NCBI GenBank assembly: GCA_019689955.1
Contig: JADGGM010000251.1
Location: 1 to 5,494, forward strand
DNA length: 5,494 bases
Source: Gemmatimonadaceae bacterium
GTDB taxonomy: Bacteria > Gemmatimonadota > Gemmatimonadetes > Gemmatimonadales > Gemmatimonadaceae
Direction of reading: 5' to 3'
Part shown: in pieces, positions 1 to 5,295 of the stretch
Numbering within the stretch: position 1 is the first letter of the stretch
Layout: every line of letters begins with the position of its first letter
Notes under the pieces: model-generated
Seen by the model: the letters and a program-made list of their open reading frames with translations, nothing else
Database searches by the model: none
Told to the model about the DNA's origin: nothing
Program-made: the position numbers and the translations under genes

Positions 1-347
1 CGCGGGGAGTTGAACCCCGGTCCGAGACAAGATCGACCACAGCGTCTACGTGCGTAGCCCACCGATTGAGGTCTCCAGCCGCTGGCCGATGGGCGGCCCA
101 CTGCTGGACGAGTCTTCTAGAGTTTCGCCCGCCGCCGGAAGACGCGACGGCAGACTAGCCCAATTTTTCGATACCCGTCAGACCGCCTCGGGCGGGCTGC
201 CCAACGAGCAGGTGCGTGAACCGAAGTTACGCAGCCAGAGCCAAGTCAGAGTTGGCAGTTGTGATTCGTCCCGAGGGTTTTACCAGGACCCGAGAACCTG
301 GGCACGCGGCCACAGCTTCACTTACCCCGTCGAAGCCAGTCGCCCCC
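1..347 (-). ncRNA. ssrA: Transfer-messenger RNA (tmRNA), 3' end cut by window edge
   Basis: tmRNA rescues ribosomes stalled on broken mRNAs. It acts first as an alanyl-tRNA mimic, then as a short mRNA that adds a degradation tag; SmpB is its usual partner. Read on the minus strand, the 5' end at 347 is GGGGGCGACTGGCTTCGACG, the classic tmRNA start with its acceptor strand GGGGGCG. Near the other end a perfect T arm is visible at 3-19: stem CGGGG, loop TTCAACT, stem CCCCG. The next two bases (positions 2-1) are CG, the first two of the expected CGCCCCC acceptor partner. So about five acceptor bases plus the NCCA end lie outside the window, and the full RNA would be about 355 nt, normal for the family. 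After the D-like region a pseudoknot-like element is visible (CCAGG/CCTGG with GGGT/ACCC, containing TAAAACCC), followed by the tag reading frame and its TAA stop. No protein gene is supported here; an open frame crossing it on the plus strand is chance. Confidence 0.95.
227..256 (-). other. tmRNA proteolysis-tag reading frame (…ANSDLALAA, stop TAA)
   Basis: Within the tmRNA, minus-strand codons GCC AAC TCT GAC TTG GCT CTG GCT GCG TAA encode ANSDLALAA and a stop at 229-227. The LALAA ending is the hydrophobic C-terminus that ClpXP-type proteases recognise in many bacteria. The resume codon is not certain. GCC at 256-254 gives a conventional alanine start and a 9-residue tag. The preceding bases AATC ACA ACT could instead place the resume point at ACA (262), giving TTANSDLALAA. 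The first is preferred because most known tags begin with alanine. Confidence 0.85.
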
Positions 348-356
348 GTAGCTCCA

Positions 357-385
357 AATATAGCCGCCCACCGGGCATTGTCCAA
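357..385 (-). promoter_or_regulatory. Sigma70-type promoter of ssrA
   Basis: On the minus strand, TTGGAC (385-380) is followed by a 17-base spacer and TATATT (362-357). The gap from the -10 box to the first G of the tmRNA (347) is nine bases. The boxes match consensus at four and five of six positions, and they lie just where the 5' end of the mature RNA requires. This is a strong, constitutive-looking promoter, so tmRNA need not depend on readthrough from the upstream cyclase gene. Confidence 0.85.
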
Positions 386-410
386 GCGTCCACCCCATTC
401 ACCGGCCGCA

Positions 411-444
411 GCAGGGCACCTCATGAGCCACGTTATCGCCCTGC
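411..444 (-). repeat. Inverted repeat between the cyclase gene and ssrA
   Basis: GCAGGGC (411-417) and GCCCTGC (438-444) form a perfect 7-bp inverted repeat with a 20-base loop, directly after the TAG stop of the GGDEF gene. It could act as a transcript-end hairpin that separates the cyclase transcript from the ssrA promoter. No U-run follows, so a classical intrinsic terminator is not supported. Confidence 0.3.
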
Positions 445-445
445 G

Positions 446-2230
446 CTAACGCTTCTTGAATGCCGGCCTTACCTCGCTCGATCTCACGCAATTTCTGCCA
501 GCGTTCTTGGCCTCGTACAGCGCCGCGTCCGCCACGCTGAAGAGCTTGTCTCTCGCACCCACGCTCTCCGGGTAGCACGCGACGCCGAACGACATCGTCA
601 CCCGGATCGGCTCGGCCGCGCCGTGCACCGAGACGACGAGCCCCTCGATCGTCGCCCGGAGCCGCTCCGCCACCTCGTTCGCCGCGTCGAGCCCGGTCTG
701 GGGGAGGACGATCGCCAGCTCCTCGCCGCCGTAGCGCGCGCACAGATCGATGTTCCGGATGCGCCCAGTGATCGCCCGCGCCACGGCCACCAGTACCGCG
801 TCCCCGGCCGCGTGGCCATGGGTGTCGTTGATCCGCTTGAAGTGGTCGATGTCGGCCAGCACGAGCGACACGGGTTGGTCATACCGGTCGCATTCCGCGA
901 GGTGCTGCCGCAGGCGGTCGTCGAACACTCGCCGGTTGGGGAGGCCGGTGAGCCCGTCGGTCAGCGAGCGCGCCGTCACCTCCTCTAGGTGCCGCACCTT
1001 CTCCAGCGCCACCGACACCACCTGCGCGAGCAAGGCGAGCAGCGATCCCTCGACCGCGGTGAGCTGCGCATCCTCGTCCCCTTCCACCGCGATCGCGCCC
1101 AACGCGCGGTCCTCGCGATGGAGCGGCACCACGGCGATCGAGCCCACACGGCGCGGCGGCTCCTCGGGGCCGAAGAGGGGGAAGTCCGACATCCGATACC
1201 CCTCGCGGACCGTGAACCGCTGCCGCTCCCGGCACGCCACGCCGACGAACGACTCCGGTGCCACCACGAACCCCACCGGCACCGCGTGCCCGACGGAGAC
1301 GCTCACCACCTCCCCGCGCTGCGTGTCCGCGTTCCAGAGCGCCAGCGCCGCGCGCGTCCCCCTCGAAACCTGCAGCGCGGCCTCGCAGACGGCGCGGCCA
1401 AGTCCCTCCATGTCGCTCCGGCTCTGCACGTGCTCGGCCGCCTTCCCGAGCACCTCCGCCATCCCGCGGTAGCGCCGCGTCTCGCGCCCGTCGTGGAAGA
1501 GGTCGAGGATCTTCCCCAGGCGCGCGGCGTAGCGTGGGAGAAAGAGCTTGGCGCGCTCGCGCGAGATCGCCTGGCGGTCGGGCGCGTAGATCCCCACAGC
1601 GGCGATCCGGTCGTCGTTCCCGACCGGGGCGGCCAGGAAGAACGCCGCGTCCGTCTCGTAGTTGCTCGCCGGCATCCCTTGCTGCATCGCCCAATGGACC
1701 AGCGACTCCCATGGGGGATCGGTCTCGAGCTCCGGGACCGGGCCCCCTCCCGGCCCGGCCGCGGCGAGGCACTCGAGCGAATCCCCTTCCCCGGGGCGCC
1801 AGAGCACCGCCGCCGCGACGCCGAGGGCGTCGCGGACCTCAGCGAGGTACCGGTCCAGGACCTCCTGCTCCAGCGGCGGTTCCCCGTCAGCCGCGTTGGA
1901 GATCGGTGTGCGCCGCGTGGGGGTGCGTGCGCTCACGGCGGCCGAGCCGCGGTGCGGCGTCGGGCGCGGGAAACGCGCGCGGGGGTTCGTCGCCTCCTTG
2001 GGGGCGCGCGCGGCCAGGAGGTGCCTGAGCGCGGCGGCCGCGCCGACGGGGGCGAAGAGGATGACAGGGACCGCCGCGAGCGTTGCGGCGCCGAGCGGGC
2101 GGGGGATGAAGGGATCGAGGAGCACCACCGCACCCGCGGCGAGGAGCGCGAGCATCGCGCCCGGCGCAATGCTCCGCCAGGTGACGAATGCCACGACGAG
2201 CGTCGCCGCCGCGGCGAGGGGGGAATGCAC
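446..2230 (-). CDS. Membrane-anchored GAF-GAF-GGDEF diguanylate cyclase
   Basis: This is a probable diguanylate cyclase making c-di-GMP from two GTP, with sensory input domains, 594 residues as called. Residues 5-67 hold about three hydrophobic helices, followed by a basic, Pro/Arg-rich linker (75-110). Two GAF-like domains follow (about 121-245 and 255-410), then a helical linker and a GGDEF domain (about 420-585). The GGDEF domain looks catalytically complete: LTGLPNRR (427-434), metal-binding DID (460-462), N468, D477 and the signature GGEEL (501-505), in which Glu replaces the usual third-position Asp. The inhibitory I-site RNID (492-495) lies five residues before the signature, so product inhibition is expected. 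There is no EAL or HD-GYP domain. The GAF ligands cannot be read from sequence. The called start is GTG, with no good Shine-Dalgarno. The same frame stays open upstream and encodes a further hydrophobic stretch, so the true N-terminus may be longer. The gene lies 103 bases after larB on the same strand. Confidence 0.9.
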   Translation of the reverse strand: MHSPLAAAATLVVAFVTWRSIAPGAMLALLAAGAVVLLDPFIPRPLGAATLAAVPVILFAPVGAAAALRHLLAARAPKEATNPRARFPRPTPHRGSAAVSARTPTRRTPISNAADGEPPLEQEVLDRYLAEVRDALGVAAAVLWRPGEGDSLECLAAAGPGGGPVPELETDPPWESLVHWAMQQGMPASNYETDAAFFLAAPVGNDDRIAAVGIYAPDRQAISRERAKLFLPRYAARLGKILDLFHDGRETRRYRGMAEVLGKAAEHVQSRSDMEGLGRAVCEAALQVSRGTRAALALWNADTQRGEVVSVSVGHAVPVGFVVAPESFVGVACRERQRFTVREGYRMSDFPLFGPEEPPRRVGSIAVVPLHREDRALGAIAVEGDEDAQLTAVEGSLLALLAQVVSVALEKVRHLEEVTARSLTDGLTGLPNRRVFDDRLRQHLAECDRYDQPVSLVLADIDHFKRINDTHGHAAGDAVLVAVARAITGRIRNIDLCARYGGEELAIVLPQTGLDAANEVAERLRATIEGLVVSVHGAAEPIRVTMSFGVACYPESVGARDKLFSVADAALYEAKNAGRNCVRSSEVRPAFKKR

Positions 2231-2284
2231 GACACTGCCGCCGACGACCGTCAGCGCAGCACAAACGAACAGCGCGCCGAGGCG

Positions 2285-2298
2285 CCGAGCGCGCTCGG
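2285..2298. repeat. 14-bp perfect palindrome upstream of the cyclase gene
   Basis: CCGAGCGCGCTCGG is fully self-complementary and lies between the larB stop and the GTG called for the cyclase. In RNA it would form a 5-bp stem with a CGCG loop. It could be a protein-binding site, a processing hairpin or a chance product of high GC content. If the cyclase reading frame starts further upstream, the palindrome would be coding. No U-run follows it. Confidence 0.35.
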
Positions 2299-2333
2299 AG
2301 GTGGTACGAATTGTCCCAGTCGCGAAGGGTGGA

Positions 2334-3080
2334 TCAGCGGTGGGTGATGCGGGAGGCGGCGAACGCCGCGCCGAACCCGTTGTCGATGTTGACGACGGTC
2401 ACGCCGGAGGCGCAACTGTTCAACATCGCCAGGAGCGCCGCGATCCCCCCGAAGCTCGCCCCGTACCCCACGCTCGTCGGCACGGCGATCACCGGGACGG
2501 CCACGAGCCCTCCCACCACCGAGGCGAGCGCCCCTTCCATCCCGGCGACGACGATGATCACCGCCGCCTCGCTCAGCGCATCGCTCCGTGCGAGGAGGCG
2601 GTGGATCCCCGCGACGCCGACGTCGGTGAGGCGTGCGACGGTGTTTCCGAGCGCCTGGGCGGTCACGGCGGCCTCCTCGGCCACGGGGAGGTCGCTCGTC
2701 CCCGCGGTGACGATGAGGACCGTCCCCCGCCCCGCCGGCGGCGGCTCCACGGGGGGGAGGTACGCCGTGCGGCCGAGCGCGTTGACCTCGATGGAGGGGA
2801 ACCGGTCGCGGAGCGCCGCGGCCGTCTCCTCCGACACGCGGGTGACGAGGAGCCCTTCCCCGCGCTCCGCGATCCGGTCGGCGATCCCCAGGACGTGCGC
2901 CGTGGTCTTCCCCGCGGCGAAGATCACCTCGGGGTACCCCTGGCGGAGAGCGCGGTGGTGGTCGATGGTGGCGAAGGGGAGCTCCTCGCTCTCCAGGCGC
3001 GAGAGGCGCGCGAGCGCATCGTCGACCGTAACGTGACCGTCCGCGACCTGGCGCAGGAGCGCCAGAACGCGCTCTCGCAT
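2334..3080 (-). CDS. larB: LarB: nickel-pincer cofactor biosynthesis carboxylase/hydrolase
   Basis: LarB enzymes carboxylate and hydrolyse nicotinic acid adenine dinucleotide, making the pyridinium-biscarboxylate mononucleotide precursor of the nickel-pincer cofactor of lactate racemase-type enzymes. The 248 residues match the family length (about 250). An N-terminal helical segment (1-35) leads into DHHRALRQGYPEVIFAAGKT (40-59), typical of LarB. A PurE-like (AIR carboxylase) Rossmann core follows: TAGTSDLPVAEEA (125-137), VVAGMEGALASVVGGL (177-192), PTSVGYGASFGG (201-212) and NSCASGVTVVNIDNGFGAA (221-239). Cys223 is the only cysteine and sits in the motif of the cysteine that forms the covalent pyridine intermediate in characterised LarB. 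The start is ATG 3080-3078, sharing its A with the dusB stop (TGATG). A GGAGG lies 13 bases upstream, inside dusB. Longer frames through dusB are artefacts. No larA, larC or larE is in the window, so the client enzyme is unknown. Confidence 0.9.
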   Translation of the reverse strand: MRERVLALLRQVADGHVTVDDALARLSRLESEELPFATIDHHRALRQGYPEVIFAAGKTTAHVLGIADRIAERGEGLLVTRVSEETAAALRDRFPSIEVNALGRTAYLPPVEPPPAGRGTVLIVTAGTSDLPVAEEAAVTAQALGNTVARLTDVGVAGIHRLLARSDALSEAAVIIVVAGMEGALASVVGGLVAVPVIAVPTSVGYGASFGGIAALLAMLNSCASGVTVVNIDNGFGAAFAASRITHR

Positions 3081-4111
3081 CACGCGGCGACGACCTCCGG
3101 CGCGGACTCCTCGTCGCCGTCGGCGGCGAGGTCGCCGCGGCGCATGCGCGCGAGATACTCGCCGAAGATGTCCTCGATCGCCGAGAGCGACTCCACCTGG
3201 TGGAGCGTGCGCCGCAGCTCCGCGGAGCACGGGAGCCCCTTCACGTACCAGCCGAGGTGCTTGCGGAACTCGATCGCCGCACCGCGCGGGTCGTTCTCGT
3301 ACGCCTCCGCCATCTTCGCGTGCTCGATGGCGATCGCGAAGCGCTCCTCGACCGGAGGTGCCGGGGGCATCGGCTCGCCCGCGAGGAGCGCCCGCGCCTG
3401 CGTGAAGATCCACGGCTGGCCGAACGAGCCGCGCGCGATCATGATCCCCGCGCACCCGGTCTGCTGATGCATGCGGAGGGCATCGTGCGGGGTCTTGATG
3501 TCGCCGTTCCCGAGCACCGGGATGTCGAGCGCCTGCACCACCGCGGCGATCTCGTCCCACCGCGCGCTCCCCGTATACATCTGCGTGCGCGTCCGCGGGT
3601 GCAGCGTGAGCACGCGCGCGCCCGCGTCCTGGCAGCGGAGGGCGATGGTGACCGGGTCGCGCATCTCCTCGCTCCACCCGCTTCGGATCTTCACCGTCAC
3701 GGGGAGGTGCGTTGAGCGCACCACGGCGCGGATCACGTCGGCCACCAGCCCGAGGTCCTTGAGGCACCCCGAGCCCCCGTTCCGCTTGACGACCTTCTTG
3801 ACCGGGCAGCCGAAGTTGATGTCGATGAACTCCGGCGCGAACACGTCCGTGACCAGCGCCGCCGCCTCCCCCATCGCCGCGGGGTCCGCGCCGAAGATCT
3901 GCACGCCGATGGGGCGCTCCTCGGGCCCGAAGCGGAGCTTGGCCAGCGTCGCCTCGTTCTCCCGCCGGATCCCTTCGGCCGAGAGGAACTCGGTCACCAC
4001 CACGTCCGCCCCGAACCGCCGGCAGAGCTGCCGGAACGGAGACTCCGACACCCCCGCCATGGGGGCGAGGTAGAGCGGGACCGCGTGGGGGAGTGGGAAC
4101 GGGAAGGACAT
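3080..4111 (-). CDS. dusB: tRNA-dihydrouridine synthase, DusB/NifR3 type
   Basis: This FMN-dependent enzyme reduces uridine to dihydrouridine in the tRNA D-loop using NADPH; it is cytosolic. At 343 residues it has normal length. Its TIM-barrel motifs run in order: LAPMAGVSESPFR (15-27, FMN site), GVQIFGADP (69-77), INFGCPVKKV (98-107) with catalytic acid Cys102, GGSGCL (112-117), VTVKIRSGW (138-146, flavin-contacting Lys141), LHPRTR (170-175, His171), VLGNGDI (199-205) and IMIARGSFGQPWIF (223-236, phosphate grip). The C-terminal third carries the helical tRNA-binding domain (about 255-325), with FRKHLGWYVKG at 282-292. The last 15 residues are an acidic, probably disordered tail. The ATG at 4111 is placed by the conserved LAPMAGV, which begins 14 residues in. 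Only a weak AGG precedes it, and a promoter-like sequence abuts the start codon. It is first in a coupled pair with larB. DusB is the closest subfamily by eye; another Dus subgroup is possible. Confidence 0.95.
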   Translation of the reverse strand: MSFPFPLPHAVPLYLAPMAGVSESPFRQLCRRFGADVVVTEFLSAEGIRRENEATLAKLRFGPEERPIGVQIFGADPAAMGEAAALVTDVFAPEFIDINFGCPVKKVVKRNGGSGCLKDLGLVADVIRAVVRSTHLPVTVKIRSGWSEEMRDPVTIALRCQDAGARVLTLHPRTRTQMYTGSARWDEIAAVVQALDIPVLGNGDIKTPHDALRMHQQTGCAGIMIARGSFGQPWIFTQARALLAGEPMPPAPPVEERFAIAIEHAKMAEAYENDPRGAAIEFRKHLGWYVKGLPCSAELRRTLHQVESLSAIEDIFGEYLARMRRGDLAADGDEESAPEVVAA

Positions 4112-4117
4112 GCGTTC

Positions 4118-4146
4118 AACCTAATGGCCGCCCCAAGTCCATGCAA
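4118..4146 (-). promoter_or_regulatory. Candidate dusB promoter, possibly giving a leaderless mRNA
   Basis: On the minus strand, TTGCAT (4146-4141), a 17-base spacer and TAGGTT (4123-4118) resemble a sigma70 promoter. Only six bases (GAACGC) separate the -10 box from the ATG, which would put transcription start at or next to the A of the start codon. This agrees with the poor Shine-Dalgarno, but a promoter further upstream cannot be excluded. Confidence 0.5.
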
Positions 4147-4179
4147 CGTCAGCGTTTGACACCGTTCGGGCCCTGACGT
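4146..4179. promoter_or_regulatory. Inverted repeat bracketing the rightward promoter (candidate operator)
   Basis: ACGTCAG (4146-4152) and CTGACGT (4173-4179) are perfect 7-bp inverted arms 20 bases apart. The left arm ends three bases before the TTGACA -35 box of the EIIA promoter and overlaps the last base of the proposed dusB -35. The right arm ends on the first base of the EIIA -10 box. The arms are 27 bp centre to centre, so a dimeric or looping regulator could contact both and affect both divergent promoters. No regulator family can be named. Confidence 0.4.
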
Positions 4180-4184
4180 AGTTT
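4156..4184 (+). promoter_or_regulatory. Sigma70-type promoter of the EIIA/zinc-ribbon operon
   Basis: A perfect TTGACA -35 box (4156-4161), a 17-base spacer and TAGTTT (4179-4184) form a good housekeeping promoter. The expected transcription start is near 4191-4192, giving a leader of about 94 bases before the EIIA start codon. I see no sigma54 -24/-12 element here. Confidence 0.7.
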
Positions 4185-4206
4185 GCAAGGTTATTTGTGC
4201 ATCCAG

Positions 4207-4262
4207 CGGTCGTTCGTCTTGTAGGGTGCTGGGCAGCGCGCATTCACCGGTTGTTCGTCATG
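4207..4262 (+). repeat. Direct repeat pair in the EIIA leader
   Basis: Positions 4207-4221 (CGGTCGTTCGTCTTG) and 4248-4262 (CGGTTGTTCGTCATG) match at 13 of 15 positions, with a 41-base period. Both copies lie in the expected 5' untranslated leader, after the promoter and before the ribosome binding site. They may be paired binding sites or remnants of a small duplication; no known riboswitch fold is recognised. Confidence 0.4.
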
Positions 4263-4284
4263 AATACGACACCTGAGGGAATAG

Positions 4285-4737
4285 ATGGAACTACGCCAAT
4301 TCTTCTCCGAAGATGCCATCAAGCTCGAGCTCGAGGGGACCACCAAGGACGAGATCCTCAAGGAGCTGATCGGTCTCCTCAAGCTGGATGAAAAGTCCGA
4401 AGGGATGTTGTACAAGATGCTGAAGCGGCGTGAGAACCTCGGGTCGACGGGGATCGGGCGCGGGATCGCGATCCCGCACTGCCGCTCGCTGGTGGTCAGC
4501 AAGCTCCGCGTGGCGTTCGGGCGCAAGAGCTCGGGGGTCGACTTCAAGGCGATCGACGAGAAGCCGGTGAACTTCTTCTTCCTCATCGTCGCGCCGCCGC
4601 TCGAGGTCTCGAACCAGTACCTCCCGGTGCTCGGGAAGATCGCCCAGTTCAGCAAGGAGCCGGACGTCCCGCAGCGCCTCTTTGCCCTCACGGAGCCGCA
4701 GCAGTTCCTTGCGCTGCTGGAGGAGAAGGGGGTCTGA
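4285..4737 (+). CDS. Single-domain PTS EIIA protein (PtsN/fructose type)
   Basis: This is a phosphotransferase-system EIIA domain of type 2 (PTS_EIIA_2), 150 residues and one domain, as in PtsN (EIIANtr). Such proteins take a phosphate from HPr or NPr onto a histidine and mostly regulate rather than transport. The key motif GIGRGIAIPHCR (56-67) contains the phosphoacceptor His65. The usual residue after it is small (often Gly), here Cys66. Other family marks are NLGSTGIG (51-58), the VNFFFLIVAPP strand (95-105, usually VxxVFLLLAP) and LPVLGKIAQF (113-122). No EIIB or EIIC domain is fused, and no PTS transporter lies nearby, which supports a regulatory role. The start ATG is well set: GAGGG at 4275-4279 lies five bases before it, and the N-terminal LRQFFSEDAIKLEL is typical. 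It is first in its operon, and its TGA overlaps the next ATG by one base. The symbol ptsN is withheld because orthology is not shown. Confidence 0.92.
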   Translation: MELRQFFSEDAIKLELEGTTKDEILKELIGLLKLDEKSEGMLYKMLKRRENLGSTGIGRGIAIPHCRSLVVSKLRVAFGRKSSGVDFKAIDEKPVNFFFLIVAPPLEVSNQYLPVLGKIAQFSKEPDVPQRLFALTEPQQFLALLEEKGV

Positions 4738-5087
4738 TGTTGCACCCCGAGCTGGAGATTCTGCTGGAGATCCAGGACCTGCAGACGTTGCGTCGCGACA
4801 TCGCGGCGGCGGAGTACGCGGCCGCGGGGATCCCGGTGGACGTGGAGGCGTTCACGCAGCGGCTCACCGAGCGCATCGCCGAGCGCGAGGCGCAGCTCTC
4901 GCCACGGACGCAGAGCGTGTACAAGCGCGTCGCCAAGCGCCACGAGCGCGTGGTGGCGCCGGTGCTCAACGGCGTGTGCTATGCCTGCTTCGTGCACGTG
5001 CCCACGAGCCGCGGGCGCGACAAGGGGCGGAACACGGAGCTCCGGACGTGCGAGAGCTGCGGGCGGTTCATCTACTACACGGATTGA
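4737..5087 (+). CDS. Short C4-type zinc-ribbon protein (zf-RING_7-like)
   Basis: A 116-residue protein with an N-terminal helical region and a C-terminal zinc ribbon. Residues 5-28 and about 34-74 are predicted amphipathic, charged helices, probably a small coiled-coil hairpin. The end carries two knuckles, GVCYAC (79-84) and TCESCGRFIYY (104-114), so Cys81, Cys84, Cys105 and Cys108 would bind zinc. The spacing and the CGRFIYY ending match the C4-type zinc-ribbon family (Pfam zf-RING_7), which includes H. pylori HP0958/FlgZ and chlamydial CT398/CdsZ. Those proteins are about 240 residues with a long coiled coil and bind sigma54. This one has the same ends but about half the length, so the long coiled-coil section appears to be missing; the frame itself is intact. 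ATG 4737 overlaps the EIIA stop (TGATG), with GGAGGAG and AAGGGGG just upstream, so the two are likely cotranslated. Its actual partner is unknown. Confidence 0.85.
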   Translation: MLHPELEILLEIQDLQTLRRDIAAAEYAAAGIPVDVEAFTQRLTERIAEREAQLSPRTQSVYKRVAKRHERVVAPVLNGVCYACFVHVPTSRGRDKGRNTELRTCESCGRFIYYTD

Positions 5088-5136
5088 CGCGCGGTGCGCG
5101 CGGATGGCGAACCGCTGAGCGTGGTGTAACGTCAAC

Positions 5137-5164
5137 GGGCGGGCGACGCTGGTGTCGTCCGCCC
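5137..5164 (+). terminator. GC-rich terminator-like hairpin after the zinc-ribbon gene
   Basis: GGGCGGGCGAC (5137-5147) pairs with GTCGTCCGCCC (5154-5164) over 11 positions, with one G·U, around a 6-base loop. It lies 50 bases after the stop codon. The following bases TTCGTGTG are only partly U-rich, so termination efficiency is uncertain, but position and stability fit the end of the EIIA operon. Confidence 0.6.
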
Positions 5165-5176
5165 TTCGTGTGTGGC

Positions 5177-5200
5177 CGAGCCCGAGAAACTCGGGGCTCG
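5177..5200 (+). terminator. Second hairpin in tandem, possible backup terminator
   Basis: CGAGCCCGAG (5177-5186) pairs with CTCGGGGCTCG (5190-5200) around an AAA loop, as 10 bp with a single bulged G. It begins 12 bases after the first hairpin. The bases after it (CGTGTTGCGTTC) contain no clear U-run. It could be a second terminator, an RNA-processing stem or a protein site. Confidence 0.5.
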
Positions 5201-5281
5201 CGTGTTGCGTTCACGCCGTGATGGAGCGTCGGGCGCCCGCGCCGTCCTTCGTTCGGAGGGGGCGCGAGGGGCCAACAACCT

Positions 5282-5286
5282 GGAGG
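5282..5286 (+). promoter_or_regulatory. Shine-Dalgarno of the gene at the right edge
   Basis: GGAGG, nine bases before ATG 5296, is a full-strength ribosome binding site. It is the main evidence that the open frame at the right edge is a real gene. No clear -35/-10 pair is visible between the hairpins and this site; a loose GC-rich hairpin (CGCGCC 5238-5243 with GGCGCG 5261-5266) lies in between. Confidence 0.7.
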
Positions 5287-5295
5287 CTCGGTCGA

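Noticed and set aside
50..988. Long plus-strand open frame of 312 codons
   Set aside because: It runs over the tmRNA and antisense to the GGDEF domain, has no recognisable motif and has Arg/Pro/His-rich composition typical of antisense frames in GC-rich DNA.
1662..3467. 601-codon plus-strand open frame, and a 452-codon one at 989-2347
   Set aside because: Both are antisense to the cyclase, larB and dusB genes, which have clear family motifs. Low-complexity Arg/Ala/Gly translations mark them as shadows.
3081..3767. N-terminal extension of larB through dusB on the minus strand
   Set aside because: The extension is the dusB sequence read in another frame. The LarB family length and the TGATG junction fix the start at 3080.
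4197..4391. Small upstream open frame overlapping the EIIA start (also from ATG 4260)
   Set aside because: It is out of frame with EIIA, and the overlapped part is only the EIIA sequence misread. There is no convincing ribosome binding site or motif.
4191..5135. 314-codon minus-strand open frame opposite the EIIA and zinc-ribbon genes
   Set aside because: It is antisense to two genes with clear motifs and good ribosome binding sites; its translation resembles no family.
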